A DNA stretch of 64,000 nucleotides from Thiohalocapsa sp963698775 (GTDB taxonomy: Bacteria > Pseudomonadota > Gammaproteobacteria > Chromatiales > Chromatiaceae): NCBI GenBank assembly GCA_963698775.1, contig CAVOSE010000063.1, positions 99,396 through 163,395 of the forward strand, read 5' to 3'. Position 1 is the first letter of the stretch. Each line of letters starts with the position of its first letter. A program made the translations under genes and the position numbers. Below the pieces are notes generated by a model. That model did no database searches. It saw nothing but the letters and a program-made list of their open reading frames with translations, and was not told the origin of the DNA. This document shows, piece after piece, positions 37,309-46,003 of the stretch.

Positions 37309-37622
37309 TCGGGTGCGCCTGGTTGCTCTGTGATGGGTCGCTCGGCGATGGGCGAAGCACCGACGGCGCAAGGGGCAAGCGCGTCAGCAGATTCGCCGTG
37401 ATGAGTGAGCAATACGCTCAATGACCCGCCCGGTCGGTGCGCTGGCAAACATAGCGCGCAAATTCGAGCCCTTCGCTGTCTCGTGCGCAAGGCGACGTCG
37501 CGGGGTCGGCGAAGTTTTTACCGGAGGCAGCTTGCTGTGTGTGCTAGCGAACAGACGCTCGCCAAGGCGGGGACTACCGTAGTGCGTACCGAATGCTCCA
37601 ACCCTCTGACATGAGAAGCACC
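37309..37622. promoter_or_regulatory. Duplicated promoter region, copy A, with TGGCAAACATAGCGC motif
   Basis: Intergenic stretch of about 300 bp closely matching 45676-46003. It contains TGGCAAACATAGCGC at 37443-37457, flanked by GCGC halves, 180 bp before the small membrane protein start; the motif also occurs at 45833 and, 180 bp before csbD, at 43851. A further shared block is GTGTGTGCTAGCGAACAGACGCTCGCC-like sequence at 37535-37562. Its regulator is unknown. Confidence 0.55.
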
Positions 37623-37811
37623 ATGCCCCTGATTACCTTAGTCATCACGTTAGTCGTCGTCGGATTGATCCTCTGGTTGATCAATAACTACATCCCGATG
37701 GACGGCACCATCAAGAAGATCTTGAACGCGGTCGTCGTGATCGTCGTGATCCTTTGGCTGTTGTCCGTCTTCGGGCTCATCCCTCCGATGTCGCAGCTGC
37801 GGATCGGCTAG
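37623..37811 (+). CDS. Thivi_2564-type small membrane protein (copy A)
   Basis: 62 aa with two transmembrane helices: residues 2-22 (PLITLVITLVVVGLILWLI) and 33-53 (ILNAVVVIVVILWLLSVFGL) around NNYIPMDGTIKK. Near-identical to 46004-46192. The ATG begins just after a purine-rich site. It is the first gene of the rightward duplicated unit, upstream of DUF2333. Function unknown; the pattern and context suggest an envelope-stress gene. Confidence 0.85.
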   Translation: MPLITLVITLVVVGLILWLINNYIPMDGTIKKILNAVVVIVVILWLLSVFGLIPPMSQLRIG

Positions 37812-37895
37812 CCGATCGGTGAGCGCTGTTTTCGCGATTGGAGATGGAGCCCAATCAACGCCATCAAGACTTGCCGCTAGCGCAAGGAGAACGCC

Positions 37896-38969
37896 ATGAA
37901 TGCTGACACATTATCGAAAAGGCAGGTGCTGACCGAAAAGGCTGCTAAGGTCGCCACCTACTACAAGCCCAGTACCTGGAAGGAAAAGGGTATCTGGTGG
38001 ACCGCCGGGCTGTTTCTGATCACCTACCTGATTGTCGTCGCAATCCTGGGTGTCTATTGGTCGCGCTCGCCGGGTCTCTATGACGTGCGCGAACAGGCGC
38101 TATCGCTGGTGGACAACAACCCGGCCGAGTTGGTGACCGGCAGTGCCACCACGGCCACCGCTATCCGCATTGGCGAGACCCTACTCGACAAGCCCGGCGG
38201 CTATCTGACCAACGACGTCAGTCCCCCGGGCGTCTTCCTGGACAACATGCCCAACTGGGAATTCGGCGCCTTGACCGCTTGGCGCGACTTGCTCGACGCC
38301 CTGCGCAACGACTTCAGCCGCGCCCAGTCCCAGTCTGTCGAGGACAAGAATCTGGCAATCGCGCAGCCTCAGTCCAACTACCAATCGGACTCCTGGCTCC
38401 TGCCCTCCACCGAGTCCGAGTATCACGCCGGCATCGACGCCCTCTATCGTTATAACCAGGGCCTCTCCGACACCAGTGCGACACATGCCCAGTTCTTCGC
38501 CCGCGCCGACAATCTAACCGCCTATCTGGAAGTGGTCGAGAAGCGCCTCGGCAGCCTGGCACAGCGCCTGTCCTATGCGGTCGGTCAGGCCCATCTCGAT
38601 ACGGCCTTGGCCGGCGACCCCAATGCCCGTCAGTCGACGCCGGCCCCGGTCCAGACGCAGACCAAGACCCCCTGGCTCAAGATTGACGACATCTTCTTCG
38701 AGGCGCGCGGTTACACCTGGGCATTGCTGCATGCACTGCAGGCGATGCAGATCGACTTCGCCCCCGTCCTCAAGGACAAGAATGCCGTGGTCTCGCTCGA
38801 GCAGATCACCCGCGAATTGAAAAACACCCAGAACACCATCTGGAGCCCGCTGATTCTCAACGGCACCGGATACGGGCCGATGGCGAATCACTCGCTGGTG
38901 AGCGCCTCCTATATCTCGCGGGTGAATGCCGCGATTACCGACCTGCGTAGTCTGTTGCAAAAGGGCTGA
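37896..38969 (+). CDS. DUF2333 family membrane-anchored protein (copy A, intact)
   Basis: 357 aa with one N-terminal transmembrane helix (WTAGLFLITYLIVVAILGVYWS, about residues 32-53) and a large periplasmic domain with family blocks ETLLDKPGGYLTNDVSPPGVFLDNMP, SQSQSVEDKNLAIAQPQ, DSWLLPSTESEYHAGI, VVEKRLGSLAQRLS and a C-terminal ANHSLVSASYISRVNAAI. AAGGAG lies seven bases before the ATG. Its copy at 46559 lacks the middle third. Function unknown. Confidence 0.88.
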   Translation: MNADTLSKRQVLTEKAAKVATYYKPSTWKEKGIWWTAGLFLITYLIVVAILGVYWSRSPGLYDVREQALSLVDNNPAELVTGSATTATAIRIGETLLDKPGGYLTNDVSPPGVFLDNMPNWEFGALTAWRDLLDALRNDFSRAQSQSVEDKNLAIAQPQSNYQSDSWLLPSTESEYHAGIDALYRYNQGLSDTSATHAQFFARADNLTAYLEVVEKRLGSLAQRLSYAVGQAHLDTALAGDPNARQSTPAPVQTQTKTPWLKIDDIFFEARGYTWALLHALQAMQIDFAPVLKDKNAVVSLEQITRELKNTQNTIWSPLILNGTGYGPMANHSLVSASYISRVNAAITDLRSLLQKG

Positions 38970-39031
38970 AACGGGGCGTCCGCCGGACGCCTCACGCGTG
39001 AATCACCGCATCACTTCAAAAGGTCATCGAC

Positions 39032-39435
39032 ATGACAACGACACAGCGCTCGAGCGTGATCGCAATGGGACTGCTCCTGGGCGGGGGCGTGCTCGCGCCA
39101 GTCTGCGCGCAGCCGCTGGATGAGGCGGCGTCGGCGAGAGCGAACGAAGCGAACTCCAGGCCCTGTCTAGCCATTTCAATCTGCACCTCATGTTTGCCAC
39201 CCAGGACAGCGGTGAGTACCTCTCAGCGGTGCAGGTGACCATTCTGGGCGCGAACCAGGCTCCGGTGCTAACCGCCGAATCCAGCGGCCCCTGGTTCTAC
39301 GCGCAACTGCCGCCCGGCGACTACAGCGTTGAAGTCACTCCCACGGGCCGTCGTGGCGAAGACCAGACCCAACGCAAGGCGGTGCATCTCGATGGCTCCA
39401 GCCAATCGAAGATGGATTTCTACTGGAACAAGTAG
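39032..39435 (+). pseudogene. Secreted carboxypeptidase-regulatory-like protein, deleted copy A
   Basis: Compared with the intact copy at 47358, this one keeps the signal peptide (SSVIAMGLLLGGGVLAPVCA) and the last 80 residues (LMFATQDSGEYLSAVQ, GPWFYAQLPPGDYSVEV, DFYWNK) but has lost about 195 bp between two GGCGT-x-GGCG direct repeats, and the deletion changes frame. In copy B those repeats stand at about 47450 and 47645. The 3' part is still open from 39190. Not likely functional. Confidence 0.75.
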
Positions 39436-39887
39436 GGGCTGCGGGCTAGCGACCTGATCCGGGCGTCGCTGGGTGAAGGCGTTGGGTGCGGTGAACCGAT
39501 GTCGAAGCCTTGCCCATCCGCCGAGTGAGTGGGGCATTTTAAGGCGATTGCCGGAGACTTTGCCATGTAGCAAAGATGACCTGCCGAAAGACCGCGCGTT
39601 CTGAACCTCGCTCTGGGCATGTCCCGGCATGACGATGCGATTGTGTGCCAACCATTTGCCCCTCTTTCGTTCAGACGCCGGCAGGACTTTAGCTGGGCCT
39701 TGATCATCGTTCCGGCCGGCTGAGCAACTGCCTCTGTAGTCAGGCCATCCTGGCCTGATAGTGTCAGGGCTGGAAGCCCTGACTACAGACATGAACAAGC
39801 GATCGGCCGGAACGATGATCAAGGCCCTTTAGCTGTCCCCCGCAGCAACGCCGCGGTGGACGGTGATCAACAACTGGAGGAATCGTC
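39436..39887. other. Intergenic region around MITE copy 1
   Basis: Apart from the MITE-like element no gene is supported. The first 100 bp match the corresponding region at 47955-48055 of copy B. Confidence 0.5.
39696..39826. mobile_element. 131-bp MITE-like element, copy 1
   Basis: Ends in 22-23-bp inverted repeats (GGCCTTGATCATCGTTCCGG at the left, its complement at the right) and has an internal pair of small palindromes around GTAGTCAGG/CCTGACTAC. It is flanked by the 9-bp direct repeat CTTTAGCTG (39687-39695 and 39827-39835), the mark of transposition. A second copy of the same length in opposite orientation is at 46248-46378. It codes for nothing, so it must have been moved in trans. 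Confidence 0.85.
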
Positions 39888-40031
39888 ATGTTCGGAACTT
39901 TCTCAATTCGGTACGCCACCATGGCCGCGCTGGCGCTGGGGCTACTCATCATCCTCTCGGGACAGGCCTGGGCGGCGCCAGACGCCGCGGACGTGCTCGA
40001 GGTGAAATGCATCTGTGGGCCGCGCGGATGA
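39888..40031 (+). pseudogene. Truncated secreted protein, copy A
   Basis: Signal peptide and first mature residues (FGTFSIRYATMAALALGLLI, APDAADVLEVK) match the intact protein at 48100-48534, but after GTGCTCGAGGTGAA the sequence diverges and stops after seven more codons. Ribosome site GGAGG is retained. In copy B GCTCGAGGTGAA occurs both here and about 490 bp later, so loss by recombination between these repeats is possible. Confidence 0.7.
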
Positions 40032-40104
40032 TCGGCTGATCTCCTCTTCGGGCGGCAGTATCCCTATCCCGATCGGTCATAGTTCCAGCACGCGGAGAAC
40101 GCAC

Positions 40105-40389
40105 ATGAGCACAAGCGACACGCATATTCCGGCGCATGAACTACGTCCACTGACAGGTCGGATCGCGGACTCCGTCGCGGCGCGCGCTTCGCAGGTGAAG
40201 GCCTTAATCCGCGAACGCCGAAAGATTGCCCTGACGTTCAGGCGGACGCAGGACAAACGCGACCGCGCCGAACTGGAGCACATCGACCAGGAGCTCGCCC
40301 AGCACCACATCGACATTCCGGCAATCCAGCAACAGGTTGCGATGAGGAAACAAGGCATCCGTGAACCCGTCATCCGCCGGGCGGAATGA
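40105..40389 (+). CDS. 94-aa helical charged protein (copy A)
   Basis: 94 aa, cytosolic, mostly one long charged helix: VAARASQVKALIRERRKIALTFRRTQDKRDRAELEHIDQEL (shown over residues 29-69 in two parts of the frame), ending REPVIRRAE. Nearly identical to 48731-49015. It precedes phosphoketolase in both copies, so it is probably a conserved partner. Not recognised; coiled-coil oligomerisation is likely. Confidence 0.6.
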   Translation: MSTSDTHIPAHELRPLTGRIADSVAARASQVKALIRERRKIALTFRRTQDKRDRAELEHIDQELAQHHIDIPAIQQQVAMRKQGIREPVIRRAE

Positions 40390-40442
40390 CATTGAATCGA
40401 CACCCGCGTCCTCCCTTTCGCCTCAACCCAGGACACTCCGCC

Positions 40443-41317
40443 ATGACCACCGGCCCCCTCACCCCCGAACTGCTCTATCGAATGGACGCCTACTGGCGTA
40501 CCGCCAACTATCTGTCGGTCGGTCAGATCTATCTCTACGACAACCCGCTGCTGAAAGAGCCGCTGAAGCTCTCGCACATCAAGCCGATGGTGCTCGGACA
40601 CTGGGGCACGACACCGGGCCAGAACTTCAGTCGGTGGTCGATCACTGCCTGCGCAGTCGCCACTACGTCAACGTGGTGGTGGCGGGCAAACACCCCATGC
40701 CGCAGTGGCTCGGCATCGACGACGCGGTGGTGCATTGCACGGAAGGCATCGGCATCTGGCCCTGGGCCAGCAACGACCAGGGCAGCGAGCCGGACCTGGT
40801 GATGGCCTGCTGCGGGGATACGCCGACGCTGGAGGTCCTCGCCGCCGTGTCCATCCTGCGCGAGCATCTGCCTGAGCTGAAGATCCGGGTGATCAATGTC
40901 GTCGACCTGATGCGCCTGCAGCCGAGCCTGGAGCACCCCCACGGATTCACCGACCGTAACTACGACGCCCTCTTCATCCGGGACAAACCCATCATCTTCG
41001 GCTTTCACGGCTACCCCTGGCTGGTCCATCGCCTGACCTACCGCCGCGCCAACCACAACCTGCACGTGCGGGGTTACAAAGAAGAAGGCACCACCACCAC
41101 GCCGTTTGACATGCGCGTGCTCAATGAACTGGATCGCTTTCACCTGGTACAGGACTCGGTCGATCGCCTGCCGCAATTGGGCATCAAGGGCGCGTACCTG
41201 AAGCAACTGGTCCAGGACAAGCTGATCGAGCACAAGCACTACATCGCCAAGTATGGCCGGGATCTGCCGGAGATCCGGGACTGGACCTGGAACCTCGGAA
41301 AATCGAAATCCGAGTGA
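40443..41317 (+). pseudogene. Phosphoketolase, copy A, with large internal deletion
   Basis: Begins like the intact gene at 49069 (TGPLTPELLYRMDAYWRTAN through HWGTTPGQNF) and then jumps at 40628 to the last third (VVDHCLRSRHYVNVVVAGK, to the C-terminus at 41317), with a change of frame. About 1.5 kb, including the whole thiamine-diphosphate site GDGEAETG, is gone. The 3' third remains an open frame. It cannot be an active enzyme. Confidence 0.88.
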
Positions 41318-41357
41318 GGATAGCTGGCTTGAACACGACGAACAGAGAGGTTCCACC

Positions 41358-42083
41358 ATGACTTATTGTGTTGGCATCATGCTCGACGCTGGATTGGTCC
41401 TGGCGTCGGACTCGCGCACCCATGCCGGGGTCGACAACTTTGCCAGCTTCTGCAAGATGAGCGTGTTCGAACGCGCCGGTGATCGGGTCTTCGTGCTGTT
41501 GAGTTCCGGCAACCTGGCCGGCACCCAGGCCGTCATCGGCCTGCTCAAGCAGCGCAGCGCCAGGGAGGGGGTGCCCAATCTCTGGAGCGCGGAGTCCATG
41601 TTCGATGCCGCGCTGCTGGTGTCGGACGCCATGCGGGACGTCGATCAGCGCGACGGCAAACACCTGGCAGGGGGTGGTGGCAGCTTCAATGCCTCGTTCA
41701 TTCTGGGGGGGCAGATCGCGGGCGAGCCGCCGCGTCTGTTCCGGATCTATGCGGAGGGCAACTTCATCGAGGCCAGCGCGGAGACACCTTATCTTCAGAC
41801 CGGAGAAACCAAGTACGGAAAGCCGATCATTGATTGGGTCATTACCCGCTCGACCTCGCTCAACGATGCCGCAAAATGTGTCCTCGTCTCCTTTGAGTCA
41901 ACGATGCGCAGTAATTTGTCCGTCGGCATGCCGATCGATTTGATCTGCTATGAACGTGACAGCCTTGCAGTACGGATGCGCCGCCGCTTCGACGAGGGGG
42001 ATGCGTACTTCGGCGCGCTCGCCAAGCAATGGACGGACGGCACGCGGCAGGTGTTCGGGGCGCTGCCCAAGCTGGACTGGTAA
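41358..42083 (+). CDS. Anbu-type proteasome-like peptidase
   Basis: 241 aa Ntn-hydrolase related to proteasome beta subunits. After removal of Met the nucleophile is Thr in MTYCVGIMLDAGLVLASDSRTHAGVD; the Lys of the active site (MSVFERAGDRV context) and GGGGSFNASFILGGQI follow as in Anbu. It assembles into open helical rings in known examples. ATG 41358 is preferred because it exposes that Thr. A transglutaminase-like gene lies 130 bp downstream; Anbu is typically encoded with transglutaminase, ATP-grasp and alpha-E proteins, of which the latter two are missing here. Confidence 0.9.
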   Translation: MTYCVGIMLDAGLVLASDSRTHAGVDNFASFCKMSVFERAGDRVFVLLSSGNLAGTQAVIGLLKQRSAREGVPNLWSAESMFDAALLVSDAMRDVDQRDGKHLAGGGGSFNASFILGGQIAGEPPRLFRIYAEGNFIEASAETPYLQTGETKYGKPIIDWVITRSTSLNDAAKCVLVSFESTMRSNLSVGMPIDLICYERDSLAVRMRRRFDEGDAYFGALAKQWTDGTRQVFGALPKLDW

Positions 42084-42216
42084 GGCGATCGTCGAATTGC
42101 TCCGCAAATAGTGTTCCAACTGCGCTGCGGCGAATCCAACCTGGCCTACTCCACGCCAACAACCCAAACCACCAGCGCCTGCCCCGGGTAGCACGGGCGG
42201 CCCCAGGAGTTCATTC

Positions 42217-43029
42217 ATGAAGATTCGACTAGGCTACGAGCTGATCTACGACTGCCCGCAGCCGACCCCAATGATCCTGACCTTGAGCGTGCACTACTCG
42301 CGCTTCTCCGACATCGTGGTTCCCGATTACCTGATCGCCGACCCGCCCGTTCCGCTCACCGCCTATCGCGACAGCTATGGCAACTGGTGCAGTCGAATCG
42401 TCGCTCCCAAAGGGCAGGTCAGGCTGTCAACCGATGCGCTCGTGCGGGATACGGGCCTGCCGGATGTGGTCGTTCCGACCGCGGGGCAGACGCCGGTTGA
42501 AGCGCTGCCGGACGAGACCCTGCTGTTCCTGCTGGGAAGCCGCTATTGCGAGACCGATCGCCTGTCCGAGACGGCCTGGCAGCTGTTTGGAAAGACACCG
42601 ACCGGATGGGCGCGCGTCCAGGCGATCTGCGACTACGTCCACCGACATATTACGTTTGGCTATGAGCATGCGCGCTCCACCAAGACCGCCTACGAGGCGT
42701 TTCAAGAGCAGACCGGCGTTTGCCGCGACTATGCACACCTCGCCATCGCGTTCTGTCGCTGCATGAATATCCCCGCCCGTTATTGCACCGGTTACCTCGG
42801 GGACATCGGCATACCGCCCTCCAGCGCGCCGATGGACTTTGCCGGTTGGTTCGAGGCCTATCTTGACGGCCATTGGTACACATTCGACGCCCGCAACAAT
42901 ACCCCGCGCATCGGACGTGTGTTGATCGCCCGTGGCCGCGATGCCGCCGACGTCGCGATCAGCAACGCCTTCGGGCCAAACACGCTGACCAGCTTCAAGG
43001 TTTGGACCGACGAGGTGACGGACGGCTGA
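42217..43029 (+). CDS. Transglutaminase-like cysteine protease family protein (second paralogue)
   Basis: 270 aa, collinear with the protein at 30330-31142. N-terminal beta domain MKIRLGYELIYDCPQPTPMIL, catalytic Cys in QTGVCRDYAHLAIAFCRCMNIPARYC, His and Asp in HWYTFDARN. It follows Anbu in the same direction, the classical arrangement. The presence of two paralogues in one window, one linked to Anbu and one to N-formylglutamate amidohydrolase, suggests specialised amide-bond chemistry. No damage seen. Confidence 0.9.
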   Translation: MKIRLGYELIYDCPQPTPMILTLSVHYSRFSDIVVPDYLIADPPVPLTAYRDSYGNWCSRIVAPKGQVRLSTDALVRDTGLPDVVVPTAGQTPVEALPDETLLFLLGSRYCETDRLSETAWQLFGKTPTGWARVQAICDYVHRHITFGYEHARSTKTAYEAFQEQTGVCRDYAHLAIAFCRCMNIPARYCTGYLGDIGIPPSSAPMDFAGWFEAYLDGHWYTFDARNNTPRIGRVLIARGRDAADVAISNAFGPNTLTSFKVWTDEVTDG

Positions 43030-43040
43030 ACGCTGGCCGG

Positions 43041-43686
43041 TTACAGATAGAGCAGAATCGCGAAATAGTGGCTGACGCTTCCGGCCAGGACGAACAGATG
43101 CCAGATGCCGTGGCACCAGGGCCGGACGTTATCCCAGCGCGTAGAAGATCACGCCGACGGTGTAGAAGAGGCCACCCGCCACGAGCAGTTGGAAGCCGGC
43201 TGGCGGCAAGGCAGCAATGATGGGATCGAGAGCGAGCACGATCAGCCAGCCCATGATCAAGTAGACGACTACTGACAGGATGCCCCCGCCCTTGCCGCGC
43301 AGCGTATCGATGACGATACCCAGCAGGGCCAGCCCCCAGATCGCGCCAAACAGCCACCAGCCGATTGCGCCGCCGAGGGCCACCAGGCAAAAGGGCGTAT
43401 AGGTGCCTGCGATCAATAGGTAGATGGCGTGGTGATCCAACACCTGAAACACACCTTTCGTCCGCCCGCGCAGGCTATGGTAGAGGGTCGAGAAGAGGTA
43501 CAGCAGGATCAAGGTGAGCCCGTAGACACTGAAGCTCACGATACGCATCGCCCCGCCGTGGACGCCGGCAAGTGACACCAGCACAGCGGTCCCGCTCAGC
43601 GCCAGCACCGCGCCGACCAGATGGGAAATGCTGTTGAAACGCTCGCCCTTGTCCATCTTGTCTCTACCCTTGCGTTCGGTCGCCAC
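43041..43686 (-). pseudogene. Hemolysin III / YqfA-type membrane protein, frameshifted near the end
   Basis: About 205 aa, seven transmembrane helices. Family motifs: NSISHLVGAVLALSGTAVL, FSTLYHSLRGRTKGVFQVLDHHAIYLLIAGTYTPF and GGLFYTVGVIFYAL. An extra G in a GGG run at about 43134 then gives a stop; one base out, the expected end continues DNVRPWCHGIWHLFVLAGSVSHYFAILLYL and stops at 43041. The internal ATG at 43656 (MDKGERFNS) is a likely true start. Conserved His and Ser of this PAQR-like metal site are all present, so an error in the base count is quite possible. Confidence 0.75.
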
Positions 43687-43850
43687 CCCAGCTTAGTCGC
43701 CGACGGCGCCCACCCGCAACGCCACCTATCTATAGAAGACCACATAACAGGCTCGCGCTCCGTTCGCTAGCGTACGGAAGCCGGGAGTGGCGCGACGGTT
43801 CACTGTGATGTTGCCAACCATAGACTGGTCGGCCAGCTCAGTCCGTGCAT

Positions 43851-43865
43851 TGGCAAAGATAGCGC
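43851..43865 (+). promoter_or_regulatory. TGGCAAAGATAGCGC motif upstream of csbD
   Basis: Same 15-mer (one base different) as at 37443 and 45833, and at the same distance, about 180 bp, from the downstream start codon. The flanking sequence is otherwise different, so the match may reflect a common control element. Confidence 0.4.
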
Positions 43866-43881
43866 TCGTTTACCTGAAAAG

Positions 43882-43944
43882 GCAGTCAGTTCGGCAACGC
43901 ACAAAAGAAAATGTTTTCTCTATGTGCGTTGCCGAACCGACTGC
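43882..43944. repeat. Long hairpin upstream of csbD
   Basis: A 22-bp stem with one mismatch (left arm 43882-43903 starting GCAGTCAGTTCGG, right arm 43923-43944 ending CCGAACCGACTGC) around a loop that is itself a partial palindrome (AGAAAATGTTTTCT). Could form a cruciform or a very stable RNA stem in the csbD leader. Confidence 0.75.
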
Positions 43945-44030
43945 GATCCGTCTTGCGCGTATGTTTACCTCAGTGCGGGAAGAGCATTCCGCGCTGGGGT
44001 GATGGCTCAATTCATTGACAGGACAGACAC

Positions 44031-44228
44031 ATGAACAAAGAACAGATCAAAGGCCACTACGAAGAAGCCAAAGGCAAAGTGAAGGAAGTCACCGGTCATG
44101 TCACCGGCAACGAAGAGCTGGAACTGAAAGGAAAGCTCCAAAAGAATGCCGGCAAGATTCAGGCAGGCATTGGTGATGTCGAGGCGGAGATCGAGGATGC
44201 CGCGGCGGAGATCAAGAAAGACAGCTAA
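44031..44228 (+). CDS. CsbD family stress-response protein
   Basis: 65 aa, hydrophilic. MNKEQIKGHYEEAKGKVKEVTGHVTGNEELELKGKLQKNAGK is the textbook CsbD pattern (quoted here as the family's start through its repeated GK motif over residues 1-42). Small general-stress protein of unknown mechanism. GACAGGACAGACAC precedes the ATG. It has its own promoter region with the shared TGGCAAA motif and a large hairpin. Confidence 0.9.
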   Translation: MNKEQIKGHYEEAKGKVKEVTGHVTGNEELELKGKLQKNAGKIQAGIGDVEAEIEDAAAEIKKDS

Positions 44229-44378
44229 CCACGGCGACCTATCGGCCGTGCATCACCGCGGCTCCAATCAAACCCATTGAGAAATCACTTATGCAAAAAA
44301 TGTCTACAAGCCGATGATCTTGTCTGGTGAACTTGGGCGCGGGATTCGCGGGGGATAGCCAAGGCCTGGTTGCGCCGC

Positions 44379-44692
44379 CTATTTCCCAGGCACCTCGGGA
44401 AGCAGGCGCTGGAACTCCTTTCTGACCACCTCGTAGCATTCGCACACCCGCGCCTCCAGGCCCGGTCGATCCAGCACGGTGATGCGGCCCCGGCTGTAGT
44501 GGATCAACCCGGCACTCTGCAACCGCCCGGCGGCCTCGGTCACGCCCTCGCGCCGCACGCCCAGCATATTGGCGATCAGCTCCTGGGTCATGTGCAGTTC
44601 GTTGGAGGGCAGTCGATCGAGGCTGAGGAGCAGCCAGCGGCAGAGCTGCTGGTCGACCGTATGGTGACGATTGCAGACGGCCGTCTGTGCCG
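44379..44692 (-). pseudogene. 3' fragment of the Crp-like regulator (copy B)
   Basis: Reads QTAVCNRHHTVDQQLCRWLL through ERLLP-type ending, nearly identical to the last 105 residues of the regulator at 35640. Upstream of QTAVCN the sequence switches abruptly, at a shared GGCACAGACGG, to the coding sequence of an AI-2E transporter. It marks the left boundary of duplicate B and has no start of its own. Confidence 0.85.
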
Positions 44693-45675
44693 ACGGTAAC
44701 GGCGATCGCCAGCCAGACCCCGGCAACCAGGAAAGCCATCACGAAGGAGTCGAATTGCATCCAGGCCACCATGCCGGTGGCGATGGCGACGAGGCCAGGC
44801 CCCAGATACGGGACGAGATGCAGGAAGCCCGCCGCCACGGCCCAGGCCCCCGCGTTGTCCAGACCGATCCAGCGGAACGCCATCCAGGCGAGCAATGCGA
44901 CCAGCACGTTGGTACTCAGCAGCATGAGCATATAGCGCTGGATGGAGCGATTGATATCATCGAGGACCTGTACCGTGATCTTTCTCCTCGACAACGACGG
45001 GCCCGTGAGTCGGACCAGCTTGCGTTTGTAGGTGTTGCCCGACAGGAGGAGAAAGAACACCAGAAACAGCACCATGGCCGCCTGCACGACATAGCCGATG
45101 GCACCCATGGAGCCTGCCCAGAGGACATTGCCCGTCTTGAAGGCGGCAGGATCGTCGACAATGACGTGGCGAACCGCTCCACGAGGCTTTGCCGGAATCC
45201 CGGTCGCCTCGCTCGCCGCCTGTTCGAGCTCACTCGCGGCGGTCTGGATCTTCTGCATGGCGCCGCGCTGGCCCTGCCCCAGTTTGGCGAGTCCGTAAGA
45301 CAATTGGCTCGCCGCCTCGGGCAACTGCTCGATGATCGTCTGCATCTGACCGCGCAATGAGTAGCTTCCGAAGCCCAGCGCGCCGATCACGACCAGCATC
45401 ACCAGGCTGGTGCCCGCCACCCGGTGAATCCTGATCCGTTCCAGCCAGCCCACGAGTGGATCGAGCATGTAGGCGATAAGAATCCCAAGCACCAGCGGGA
45501 TCAGAAATCCCTGCGCCCAATCCAGTACGAAGATCACGGCGATCGAGGCCATGACCACCAGCGCCAGACCTTGCGCATCAACGGCGAGCCGGGCAATGCG
45601 CAGCGGCGGCTTGGTGTCCGAACATAAGGTGGCGGAGCCTCGCGGCGTGTCGGTGGTCGCGTGCTCAGTCGTCAT
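44693..45675 (-). pseudogene. AI-2E family transporter, C-terminally truncated
   Basis: About 328 residues of an AI-2E (PF01594-type) membrane protein: N-terminal pair of helices (LALVVMASIAVIFVLDWAQGF, LVLGILIAYMLDPLVGWLERI), central coiled region, and later helices (VVQAAMVLFLVFFLLLSGNTYKRKLV, LVPYLGPGLVAIATGMVAWMQ). It breaks off at VWLAIAVTVG where the fused regulator fragment starts, losing the last helices. ATG 45675 has a strong CCGGAGG site. The long frame continuing to 44239 is a chimaera and not a natural end. Confidence 0.8.
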
Positions 45676-46003
45676 GGTGAAAATCCTCCGGAATTCGCCT
45701 AGTTGATCTGCGATGGGTCGCTCGGCGATGGACGAAGCACCGACGCCACACGGGGGAAGGTCGTCAGCAGCTCGGCCGTGATGGTCGAGCAATACGCTCA
45801 ATGACCCGTCCGGTCGGTGCGCTGGCAAACATAGCGCGCGCAGACGAGCCCTTCCCTGTCCGCTGCACACGACCCCGACGGGGATGCGGCGACGGTTTTA
45901 CCGGCAGCAGATTGCTGTGTGTGCTAGCGAACAGACGCTCGCCATGGCGGGGACTACTGTGAGTGCGTACCGACTGCTCAAACCGTGCGATAGGAGAAAC
46001 ACC
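45676..46003. promoter_or_regulatory. Duplicated promoter region, copy B
   Basis: Close match of 37309-37622, with TGGCAAACATAGCGC at 45833-45847, about 170 bp before the small membrane protein gene. Here it stands between the AI-2E transporter and the duplicated unit. Confidence 0.55.

Noticed and set aside
44239..45870. Single 543-aa protein combining AI-2E transporter and tail
   Set aside because: The tail is an out-of-frame reading of a regulator fragment; the frame is a chance chimaera across a recombination joint.
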